From positions 2,818,001 to 2,882,000 of the forward strand of contig JADANN010000099.1 of the NCBI GenBank assembly GCA_018806985.1: DNA of 64,000 nt, given 5' to 3'. The first letter of the stretch is position 1. The number at the start of each line of letters is the position of its first letter. The notes under the pieces were generated by a model that searched no databases, was not told where the DNA came from, and saw only the letters and a program-made list of their open reading frames with translations. Shown here one piece after another: positions 1-9,804 of the stretch. The translations under genes and the position numbers were made by a program. The DNA comes from Angiostrongylus vasorum (taxonomy: Eukaryota; Nematoda; Chromadorea; Rhabditida; Metastrongylidae).

Positions 1-7
1 ATTTTAG

Positions 8-3000
8 GAAAAAAATTGGAAAAAGAGATTTTGTTCACATTTCATTGCGTCTTATTACAATAATATTAACGACATTCAGATTCAAAAGTTGAATTTCAGT
101 TCATGGGAGAGCAGCGGACTTAATCCCAAGTTAGTGAAGACATGTATTGAAAAGTGCAATTACAAACATGTGCGGCCAATCCAAGCGGCGACGATACCTT
201 TAGTATGTTGCTACTATGGAGTAGGATTAATTGTCGTAGAATATTTTGTATTGTTTGCATAGGTGTTGGACGGGTATGACGTGGTGGCTCACGCAGAAAC
301 TGGAGGAGGAAAAACGGCTGCTTTCGTGCTTCCTATCCTTCATCAAGTTAGCGAATGCAAATCCATATTTCGTATATGGCTGCAACTGGGCAACTATATT
401 TGTTCTCTGTCATGTTTTCAACTGAGATTTATTTTCATTCGATCCCTTCATATAGATCCTGGCGATCGATGATCGAAAGTCACTTCGTTATGGAGCCATT
501 CTTGCTCTCGTTATTGCTCCAACCCGAGAGCTTGCAAGGCAGCTGTATGACATGTTCAGGAAGCACGCGTTTGGTTCGTTTACTATAAGCAGTTTACATA
601 CCACTTTCTTTACATTTATGTCCAGTAAATTTTTGGGTTAAATAATTTGTGAAAAGCATTTATGTTCCAACATGTATTTGAATTGTTGAGCTGCAGGAGG
701 TTGGCAAATTAGTTTTATTCGGCTACCATTTCGACGTCTTCCTTTTCATCAGACTGTGGGCCATCGACTTGGACCTTCGGCTCCGATGAAGATGAAGATA
801 TCGAAACGTTAGCCGAATAAGGCTAATTTATTAACCTCGTGTAAGGTCAACGATTTAAGTACATGTTGGTTGCTTTACCACCGAGGTTAAACTGCGGTCG
901 CCTTGTGAAATATCATTTATGTTTCGCTCATTATGTTGCGAAATGAACAGAATCATTGCAAAATTTCTCAGTACTCAATCTGCATGACCTCGTAGGTTGC
1001 TCTTGTCAGTATTCTTGATAAGGATTAACATATTCGCAATTATCGAAGTGACCCACATGACGGGAAGAATTTGGCCTTCCAATGCGTCGTTTTCTTGTTC
1101 AGCAATCGCGAGGTTGTTAAACAGCATACATTTACTTCCATAGAAAAACACAATACAATACAACAGTAGCTGACGTTTCGGCAGTATCGCCTTCTTCAGA
1201 GCCTGGAAGGGTATACTGACATACAATTTACTAGGCCAAACGCTTCAATGACACTTACAAAAAGACGAAAAAACTATGGTAATTACATGGTCAACAGCTT
1301 CTCGAAAAAAACTCACCGCTTTTTTTACGTGCCTTCCCATGAGGAAGATTAGAACAGCTGATTATGGTCGCATAAGGTTGATGACTGCACCATCCCACAT
1401 CAGAAATTGATGCGAACATACGGGGTCAGGTCGCGTATGACCTCTGGGCATTCATCCCTGCTATTTATTGTAGGGTTTTTTGGCATTTATCCAAAAAGCC
1501 TCAAGAAGTTTTCGCGCTGGTGTTCTAGTCTCCTGCGCAAGGATATTGACTTTTTACTTCAAAATCGTCCCCGCTGTGCTTTTGTATCCTATGCGTGCCT
1601 AGTGGGGTACTTTGTCTTAGTTTTCGTTTGCCATCTAGGTGTTCTTTTATACGGATACACAAAGGCCTGCCCGTTTCGCCAATATATTCATCTCCGCAAT
1701 TATTACAAGAGATCAGGTATATCGTACCTGAGCTCATGCAATCACCGTCCCTGCCATAAGGGCAGATTACGCAATTTGTTGTTTCGCACGCGCCCAAGCG
1801 AAACACTTGGCCAAAAGAAAGTCCCGTTTATGTTGCCCTTTATTAGCGATGAAGTAAGCGTAGCGATTAAACGATGCTTAAGAAGGGCAGGTCTAGAGGG
1901 AATCGGTAGCGATAGTTGAAATACCACCGGCTACTCTACGTCGTCAGTTAGTTCGTAACCGCCTGTATGACCGTCTATGCGAAACAACAAAATTGCGTTT
2001 CAAAAAATGTATTTTAACTTGCAGTAGTGATATTTCAGGTCTTTATCATAGTATACGTGTGTTATTCTGCAATTAGGATGATATTTTAATTTTGTGGAGC
2101 TCCTGAATCGTTTTCTCTCCATTTTTCGTTGATAATAGTATTTCGGACGCCAAAATAATTCGGCAAGCGAAATTTCTTCTAGTAAGACATCACGTCACCG
2201 AATACCTTTTTTCGTATGATTGCCGCGATTGCTTTAACACCTATGTAATTCTAATTTCTTTTTTTTTCGAATCCTTAGAAGATTTGAAATGTACAATTTA
2301 AGATGAACTTATAATATTTATGCGTACCCTTAGTGATTGGGTAAAACTTCTTGCAAATATAAACCTTGAAATTCCTCTAGCTTCTGATTACCCTACTAGT
2401 TAAGAAGCTTCTGGTATTTAGAAGCTTGGGTCGTAAAGAATATATTATATTAAATCATCACTGATTTCAGAAACCGAGATTAGGTGTTGTGTTGCATATG
2501 GTGAAATACCGCGATGGAAAAATCTCGCAGAAATTCACAGAGGTTGCGATGTTCTCATAGGAACTAGTGGGCGACTTATGGATTTTATCAAAAAGTGCGA
2601 TGTGAGGATTTCACAATTGTTATCTGATCATCCATACTATGTCTGTCTTCTTACACAGTCTAAATGGGTACTTTTTGCTTATTTGAAATTTTCATTTACT
2701 TGTTATAGCACTTGAGTAGGGGGGGCGTATATCGTAGTGCTTAGAGAAGCCTTGAATGACACACGTGGTCGTTGGTTCGATGTCGCGCCACGGCCTCAGC
2801 CCCTCCCATGCTTGCATGGGAGGCAAATTGGAAGCGCACTTTTCCGGAAGAATAAGAGAACTCAACATCGAATGACCAACCCGACCATTATGTCTGCCAA
2901 ATATGCATTTACTCACTCCTAACGATGATTGATGCATTCGAATGCATAGTGCATTTCTGATGGTTCGATAAACGCCGAGAACTTTATCCTTCACGCTTTT

Positions 3001-4125
3001 CTTCACCTGAATAGCCTGTACTCTCGTTCTTCAGTGGTTGGTTCTCAACAATCGTTGGGGAAGTCTGTTTTTATCTTCGAAGCGCGACAGATTTGCATAT
3101 ATTGCTTGAGGGACATGTATAGCAGCGTGTTTTATTGCAAAATCTACATGGAATCTTACTACTGAGTTCTTAATGGTCTTTTTTTCGACTATCACTTACT
3201 CTTACCGAACATGTTATCGAAATGTAGTAACACTTCTTATCTCGGAAATGCTTCCTTTCGCTTCGTACCTGAATATTTCGTTCCTGTAGGAACTTTCGTG
3301 ATACAGAGTAATAACGTGACCGTTTCGATAGCTTCATGAGTAGCAGTGAGTGACCATCAAACAATATTCAACCGAAGGCGAGTTACTTACTGAAGATCTT
3401 AAATGTTATGTCGAACACAGTTTAACTGTTCTGTCTAGAAAATGAAAACCACATTTAGCACCATCAATCAGTAAAGCAGTCAGTGAAGTCAGTCAGTAAA
3501 GCAACCAGGAGAGAATAAAACTGAAATTTGATTTTACATCCGTTGCGAAAGAAAAAAACAGAAGTTCAAACTATACACTGTGGGAGAAATGTCGTCGAGA
3601 AGTACGTCAGTATAACGCCCTGTTATCGACGATAACGAACAGAGATTGATACCACGCCTTACCGCGATATGAATTTCTAAAAAGTTTCTCACCGCTATTT
3701 TCCTTGTGGTCAAGAAAGAAAATATCAAAGAAGTGAGGTATATCTCCAAACCAGATGACAGTGCATCTGTGTGCTTTTCTTCTTGAGTTGGCGGCAACAA
3801 AACACCTGCATTTCTTTCAACTCATACCTTCAAAAGGAAATAATTCCAGACCAGTTGAGGACCTCGGGCACGGTCATCTTGCTCAAAAAAGTGTGATTGA
3901 GGAATTATTCGTAACTACCACCCATTCCCACGGTTTCCGTCACTGGCGAATCCCCAGGTGGTCAGTCGCGAAGCCATGTGGCGTGTTTCCAAGTTGCAGA
4001 TAGGACGTGTTAAACACGCAAAACAAAGCAGCGACCTTGTGTTTTATTCAAACACAAGTGAATTAAGAAGATGTACTACCTGTTTCTCCTGCACTGACGA
4101 GGCAGATACCTGTTTTGTGATGTGG

Positions 4126-4218
<93 letters not shown>

Positions 4219-7200
4219 GCGTACATGTGTGCTTAACAGGGATTCCGCTGACTCTACGGACTTCTTCATGCGTGTTTCGAGTGACTATTCTGCGTTATCT
4301 TAGTCGGAATTATGTTTGCATTGTTTTTTCACCATAGTCAAACGATGGCTTCGTGTTAAGTCATCTTGCTATACATCAACGGATCCGTAATGGAAGATTT
4401 ACATGATATCTGCTGTGAGAGTAGGATTCGTCAAAGCTCCGAGCTTAGAGCTTCGAGATATAGCTCGCTCCAATATCCCTCTATACTCGTACTAACCAAC
4501 GCTTCCTTATGATGGGAACGGCGCTTTTACAGTCAGAGAAATGAGGCTGTTTTTTTGTACTGTTTTCGGAAGAAACGCTCACTGGTAGTTAATCGACTTT
4601 TGTTTTAAGGTGCCTATACTTAGGGTTAGCTTTCTGGTGGAGTAGACACTGAGCTTTATTGTATCATAGATGGCTATTCCTTTAAATATCTCATACATCT
4701 CTGTCTTGCTTTATTGCCGATTTGCTTAGTAGGAATATGTGGAGTATGAAGTTGGTGATCCTTTTTTGGACCTGGAAGTGAGACTTCACATATCTATTTT
4801 TCAAAATACTTCTGAAATTACATATGCCTATTCATAATTTCGTACCAGGTTAACATTTCAACACTGCGCTTCCTGGTATTAGACGAAGCAGATATGCTCC
4901 TCGAAGACGGTCGACAGAATCACATCAGATCAATTTTGGACAATCCAGCACTTCCGAAGGTACTGATCTTTATTTAAAGTCTAAACTTTATGGAAAATGA
5001 GTTAGTCTCATAATTATGTTAAATCTATATATGTTTGGCTCAGGTCGACTCGAGACAGACGCTGTTGTTCAGTGCTACATTTCCTGAGAACGTTGAACAA
5101 TTGGCGCGAGATATAATGAGGAAAAAAGTATTGTTTGCATATATTTATAGTTTTGTTTCTTTTTGATATTTGGATCTTTCTAAATTTTTTACTTTTGTGA
5201 TGTCTCAGATACGCAAAGGTTTCGAATGGAGCCCGTAACCGTGCGAACGCACGGGTTGTGCAATTGTTTGAGAAAGTGAACGGGGGCTTGTGTGAGAAAA
5301 ACGAAAAGCTCTTTGAAATTCTGGAGAAACAGCGTGACAGTCTGAAAGAAGGTGACAATAAATATTATTTTTTCATTGAATCAAATGTTTTTATAACTTT
5401 AACTGTAAAGTCTAAAACTCGTTTTAATCCAACTAAACTTGAAAATGTAGCGAATTGTGACTTTCGCAACGGTTCCGTCCTATTTTTTATTTAGACAATT
5501 CTGTGAAGCGCACGTTAGTTTTTGTTGGATCAAAGCACCAGGCAGACTATCTTGCTCTTGTCCTCTTAAATAGGGACATTAAAGCAGGAAGCATAAATAG
5601 GTGAGCCGCTGTCTTCAACAAATCTGTCTTTATTCTAAGTGGCTTTGTGTTTTTCGAAAAACATACCGTATTTGTGCTTCATTTTGAGGACGTATCAGTC
5701 CCTGAGTCATTGCGCTGCTTTTGTGTCTTGTCGAATTTCATAATTCAACGGTTATTTAAAGTAATCGTCCACAAGACGAACGCGAACACCTTGTCAAACA
5801 ACTGAGAGATGGGAGTTTGCATGTCCTCGTAGGGACCGACGTATGTCAACGGTTTGCTTTATTACACTTTGTCTCTTATTATTCTACTTCTTGTAATACT
5901 CGTTTCCGAACACATTTAGTGGTTTGGACATTCATGGGTTAGATCACGTCATCAATTACGATTTGCCACATGGATCACCGAATGAGGTCCATTTTTCCTT
6001 AAAAGTTTATATTTTATCGCTTATTTCAATGTGTGTGCATATTAGCCAAGAGGATTCCTCGTGTTTAACGGTAAGTAGGCGTCCAATTAAGATTTAATAT
6101 GCTTTAGATTGTTAACAAGTACATCCATCGCATTGGTCGGACTGGTCGTTTACATGGTGGTTTTGCAACCACTTTTATTGACTCTTCTGTCGATAGTGGT
6201 GTTATCAAACTCCTTACTAAAGTTAGTGAGCCTCTATTTAACGCTTTTACGCTAAAATGTATACGTTGAATATTTCTACTGTGTAGATTTTCTTGACAAC
6301 TAAATTTTTTCAAAGGTGGCAGCGGAGACAAATCAGGAGATTCCCATGTGGCTAGAGGAAATGTCTGCGCAAAATGGCTCTGGTAACCCTAGCTTCGGCT
6401 CCACTGGTGGACATGGATGGCCAGTGAAAAGTGGAGGTGATGATTTTATTTTTGTTCGGCTAACTGTTGTAAACTACGAGAGACGCATGAACACTTGGGC
6501 TTATCGAAACTCGTGGTACCAGTTTTTTGTTTTCCAACAGGAAATCATTAGCACATGACAACAACATGTTTTTTATTAAGGCACAGAGAAGAACTTCAGA
6601 TGTATGGCTGCATGGGCCATTTCCATTTATTGTGTGGCCTAAGCACTTCTTCGTTCATTTACTAGTCTTTCAAATGTTATCCATAGAGATGGGGCGTTTA
6701 CGTGAGTATTCGGCTACGACTTGAGGATCTGTTTCATTATTTGAAGTGGGACTACAATTGGTTTACGTGTGAAACGAACACGTCGGCTTATCTTTTATGG
6801 CACCACCTATCGTCTTTGCTTTTTAGTTGCTTAGCACATTTTTATTCCGAGAAACGTGGTCTTTGGGGTTTAGTAGACGTGATATTCGCTATTGATTTGA
6901 ATTATGAAAACGGACTTTATTAAGTATAGTTTGCTTTCTTCAACAGCAGTTCTTGATGAATTCGGTTTTCTTTTGTAATTAGTAGTTTTACGCTATTTAT
7001 ATCTCACTGAACGTTATCAGCTACCGATGCTAGTTACTAGCAGTTAATATTCTGATTCGCTTTTAAATAAAATGCAACTCTAGTGACAAAATGATAGAAA
7101 AAAATTTATGAAATTCAGCGAAATGGGTAACGAATAGATGTATTAATGTATTAACTAAGCCAGCTTTACCAACATTGAACAACGGCGTGAAAGTTATGGT

Positions 7201-8343
7201 TTCAAAATAAACTCTCGTTCTACGCGCGTAGTCCTAAATTAGCCTATTTGACATTTCTAGCATTTTGAATACTGAGCGAACGTGGTTTTCTCTGGAGCTC
7301 AGAATTAAGTGTGCTAGCGCGTTCCCAAGTCTTTATCATATGCAGTCGCGAGCCCTTGTCGATTACAGTGAGGTACTACGGAGCAACTATCTCTTTCACT
7401 AGAGTATCAGTTACACAGAGTTTTGTAGCTACTTAGCCACGGTATTTCGATGGTGAGATCTGCGGTTAGTCTATAAGTCCTCCTAGATCCTTCCTCATCT
7501 GCAGAGATTCAAGTCATGTTTTCTATTCATAAGGTATTTGTAGCAGTTGTACTTCTCAAACTTTGATACAGTGTTGGTCCACTGGAACCTCATAGGCGAC
7601 AAGCAAACACCTTATATTAGACATTTCATCACAATAAATTGTTTTGGTAGGAGAGTATTTAATAAGTCAAGTATGTGCTGAGGTTTTAAAAAAGAACACA
7701 GACAACAGTTTAGTGAGTTTTATCAAAGGTACGAAAAATAAAATCGGAATATGTGATCAGTACGTGTAGAATAATTAAAGTGACTAGTGTGACTGGAAGG
7801 ACAAAGATTGCGGTTTGCTATTTCCAGACTGACCGTTGTTTCTTACTGTTTCCTAAATCTGCCCAAGGTCTTAATTTTCTCATTTTAACAGAGGCTGCAT
7901 TGAACAACAGGAATGACGCTGACTCCGGTGAACTCGGTTCAGCAGGCTTTAATGCTGAGACAACAAGTGAGTGGCCTTCATGGTTAAGCATATTTGAGCT
8001 ATAAAATTATTAGTTTTGTCTATATCGTGCTTTTATCTGTCTATTAAGTATTGAAAAAATAAAGGATAAAGCTCTTGGCGTTGGTCAATCCCTGAGAGAT
8101 GCGCCATGCATTCGACTTCGTTGAACATCTTTGGAAGTGATTGAATGCATATCTGGTCTTAACAGTGACTCGTGGTGACCTACCGATGTATCAAGCCAGC
8201 CGCTATCCTTCCAGACAAGTCTGGTACCAATCTGCCAGCCCTGGAGGGATGGAGAAGGGTAGGTGAGCCACCGGCACGGGGATCGATCCTGTGCGTATTG
8301 CAGGGCGCCTCCGACTACTGCACCACACGCACCGCTTATTAGG

Positions 8344-8402
<59 letters not shown>

Positions 8403-8637
8403 TTATTAGATATGGATACTTATTAAGTATTACATACAATTAATTGAGTGCTGTTTTTCTTACCGTGTTTCTGTTGCATTTCTGTTCTGTTCTTCATTAC
8501 CTATTTACCATGCGGTCCCCATTACCAACGACTCACAGTGAATATACGTTGAAACCCTGCTGTTTATCTGTTGTTTAGGAAATAACGACAAATCCGGTGA
8601 ACTAAACAAGTCGTCCGATATCGATGGAGATTGGTGA
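8..8637 (+). CDS. DEAD-box ATP-dependent RNA helicase (Vasa/DDX3-like), 5' partial, 14 exons
   Basis: Exons I can join in frame: 8-202, 263-346, 456-573, 2471-2601, 4849-4959, 5044-5132, 5209-5351, 5495-5600, 5762-5851, 5920-5986, 6108-6221, 6316-6436, 7892-7966, 8579-8637 (stop TGA 8635-8637), about 501 codons. Visible helicase motifs in order: Q motif ([11 protein letters not shown]...RPIQ), motif I AETGGGKT, Ia PTRELA, GTSGR (TPGR variant), [42 protein letters not shown]. These define a complete two-RecA core that remodels RNA using ATP. The C-terminal tail is Gly/Ser/Asn/Asp-rich and ends GDW, as in Vasa/GLH and DDX3 relatives; sub-family is inference. Two junctions (after 5132 and 5851) work only with the weak donor GTTTGC. 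The start of the first listed exon is uncertain (acceptor at 6-7, or about 79). Introns 574-2470 and 2602-4848 are full of repeats. N-terminal exons lie left of the window. Confidence 0.9.
697..838. repeat. Foldback element with about 50-base inverted arms and two hammerhead-like motifs
   Basis: The left end (AGGTTGGCAAATTAG..TTATTCGGCTACC) and the right end (GGTTAGCCGAATAA-type sequence ending TTATTAACCT) are imperfect inverted copies. The plus copy at 776-817 has a perfect 7-bp outer stem (TTCGGCT 776-782 with AGCCGAA 811-817), core CCGATGA, a GAT/ATC hairpin and GAAACGTT. The left arm carries the minus-strand partner (CTGATGA...GTCGAAA). It lies in a helicase intron. Confidence 0.6.
1020..1940 (-). 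mobile_element. Penelope-like element 3' end: GIY-YIG endonuclease fragment plus 3' tail
   Basis: The minus frame 1806-1525 reads [20 protein letters not shown] followed by [11 protein letters not shown] and [18 protein letters not shown]. This is the GIY-YIG fold typical of the C-terminus of Penelope-like retroelements: the GIY-like IYL segment, a Cys pair, then Y-IGETGRPL...R..EH. The frame then breaks, but the following segment (..[18 protein letters not shown] in another frame) still resembles the PLE C-terminus. Downstream in element orientation (1240-1020) lies a conserved 3' tail with a hammerhead-like motif at 1206-1161; the same tail recurs at 10085-10375 and 49795-49945. No reverse transcriptase domain remains here. 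It is a dead, 5'-truncated copy in a helicase intron. Confidence 0.75.
2715..3000 (+). mobile_element. tRNA-like SINE, divergent copy
   Basis: It begins with a tRNA-like head: an A-box-like stretch about 2727-2750 and a B box GGTTCGATGTC about 2774-2784. It then follows the family body and ends in the family tail (GATAAACGCCGAGAACTTTATCC). It is the same family as the copies at 8060, 19690, 25125, 33090, 36600, 53880 and 59375, but its middle differs. It sits inside a helicase intron in gene orientation. Confidence 0.55.
3828..3935 (+). mobile_element. RTE LINE fragment (reverse transcriptase region)
   Basis: About 100 bases (CCTTCAAAAGGAAATAATTC.., GTTGAGGACCTCGGGCACGG, TCATCTTGCTCAAAAAAG) align to 57395-57500 of the long RTE copy, in the segment just before the conserved NYRP motif. 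No open frame remains. Confidence 0.5.
4129..4212. repeat. (AT)n microsatellite
   Basis: An uninterrupted TA/AT run of about 80 bases in a helicase intron. All long YIYI reading frames here are translations of this run and are not genes. Confidence 0.98.
8060..8342 (-). mobile_element. tRNA-like SINE
   Basis: Read on the minus strand it starts with a tRNA-like promoter: GTGTGGTGCAGTAGTCGGAGGC (A box) and GGATCGATCCC (B box). The family body follows (GGTACCAGACTTGTCTGG, GATACATCGGTAG, ATATGCATTCAATCAC), then the tail CCAAGAGCTTTATCC. It lies inside the last intron of the helicase gene, in antisense. Confidence 0.7.
8343..8402. repeat. (TA)n microsatellite next to a SINE head
   Basis: A pure TA run directly abutting the tRNA-like head of the SINE. 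Confidence 0.97.
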
Positions 8638-9804
8638 ACTCCATGACAAATTTTGATCTTGCCTTAATATTTTATGTATTGTACCTGAAATCTTTTGTTT
8701 CTCATTTGTTTTCTGGTGACTCTGTTTACTGTCTGTCTCTAGCGACGTTTGTTTTCATGTTAAATCACTTATTTAGCCTTGATTATCTCTCTTTTGACAT
8801 TATCGTATCGTTCTCGCACAACGTGTTGAAGTCACTCATTCTAACGTTCTACTAGTTTGTTGTGAACAAAGTAGTGAAGCAATGAGTACATGTAGTATTG
8901 CATGTGTTTTAATTTCGTTTTGCTCAAGGCTGGTCGTAGCTTTTATTCGAAGCATGAATATTACGTTTTATCACACATTGTCTATTTTCGGTGGTTGCAG
9001 TTAGGTTCCAATTTACTATTCCGCTAGATAGTTCTCTCAGAGCAGACCAAGGGGCGTGGTTTCACTAATCGAATGTCAGGAGCAAAAAAGCAATCACTAG
9101 CCCTTTTCCATGAAGTCATATTTTGTCTTCTTTAAACTAGTACGATAACCGTAATATTTCTCACAATTTATTGAAATACTAAGGTATATCTAGATTCAAA
9201 AGTATTCTTAAACCAAGGAAAACACATTGTTCAGAGATGATTTTGAAAGGTTCGCATACATCTCAGGGATCTCATACATTGTTATTCATCTGAACTGAAA
9301 TAAGCAACTATCGGTGTTTAGGTTCTATAGATTTTTTTTTGCATCATTATCTGATTTCCTTAGTGCGAAGTGTATGGCTGGAATGGCTTATTCAATCGCG
9401 TGGTAGTTCTTCACGGGTTTAGATTTCCGCGCACTTTCAATCTTCGGGATCCACAACATGTTATGGAGTAAGAACACTTGGAAAATGATGTTAAGGCATG
9501 ACGTAGTTTTAATTCTCGAGTTGTTAAGAATTCATAAAAAAAAGGAACACTACAGACGGAAATAACCGGCGTGAATAGGGCAGGAGAGTTCTAGCCAAGA
9601 AAACAGGGTGCCATAATTGGATCTCCTTATACTCTAGGGGTAGTCGTACAAAACATTAGTATGTATATGCATACTGTACTATACTACACATAAGCTAATG
9701 AGATATCTATTCTCTACAGTGTTCATCAAGGCACAAAAATTGCAGCGTCCTAAGGTATGACGTGGTAACGCATTTGGATTCTTCAAAAGGCACAAATGTT
9801 CACA
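8638..9804. other. Intergenic space between convergent helicase and amine oxidase genes
   Basis: The two genes converge here. I see AT-rich sequence with no convincing exon, RNA gene or repeat. No AATAAA lies close after either stop codon, so the polyadenylation sites cannot be placed. Confidence 0.6.

Noticed and set aside
4044..4269. Several long frames of alternating Tyr-Ile
   Set aside because: They are translations of the AT microsatellite on both strands.
6046..6070. A 25-base segment between an acceptor and a strong GTAAGT donor in the helicase gene
   Set aside because: Including it puts a stop in the next exon; skipping it (5986 to 6108) keeps the frame and the HRIGRTGR motif.
8300..8340. 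tRNA gene candidates at SINE heads (also 25360-25400, 59380-59440)
   Set aside because: A and B boxes are present, but I see no paired acceptor and anticodon arms and the sequences continue into a shared SINE body.
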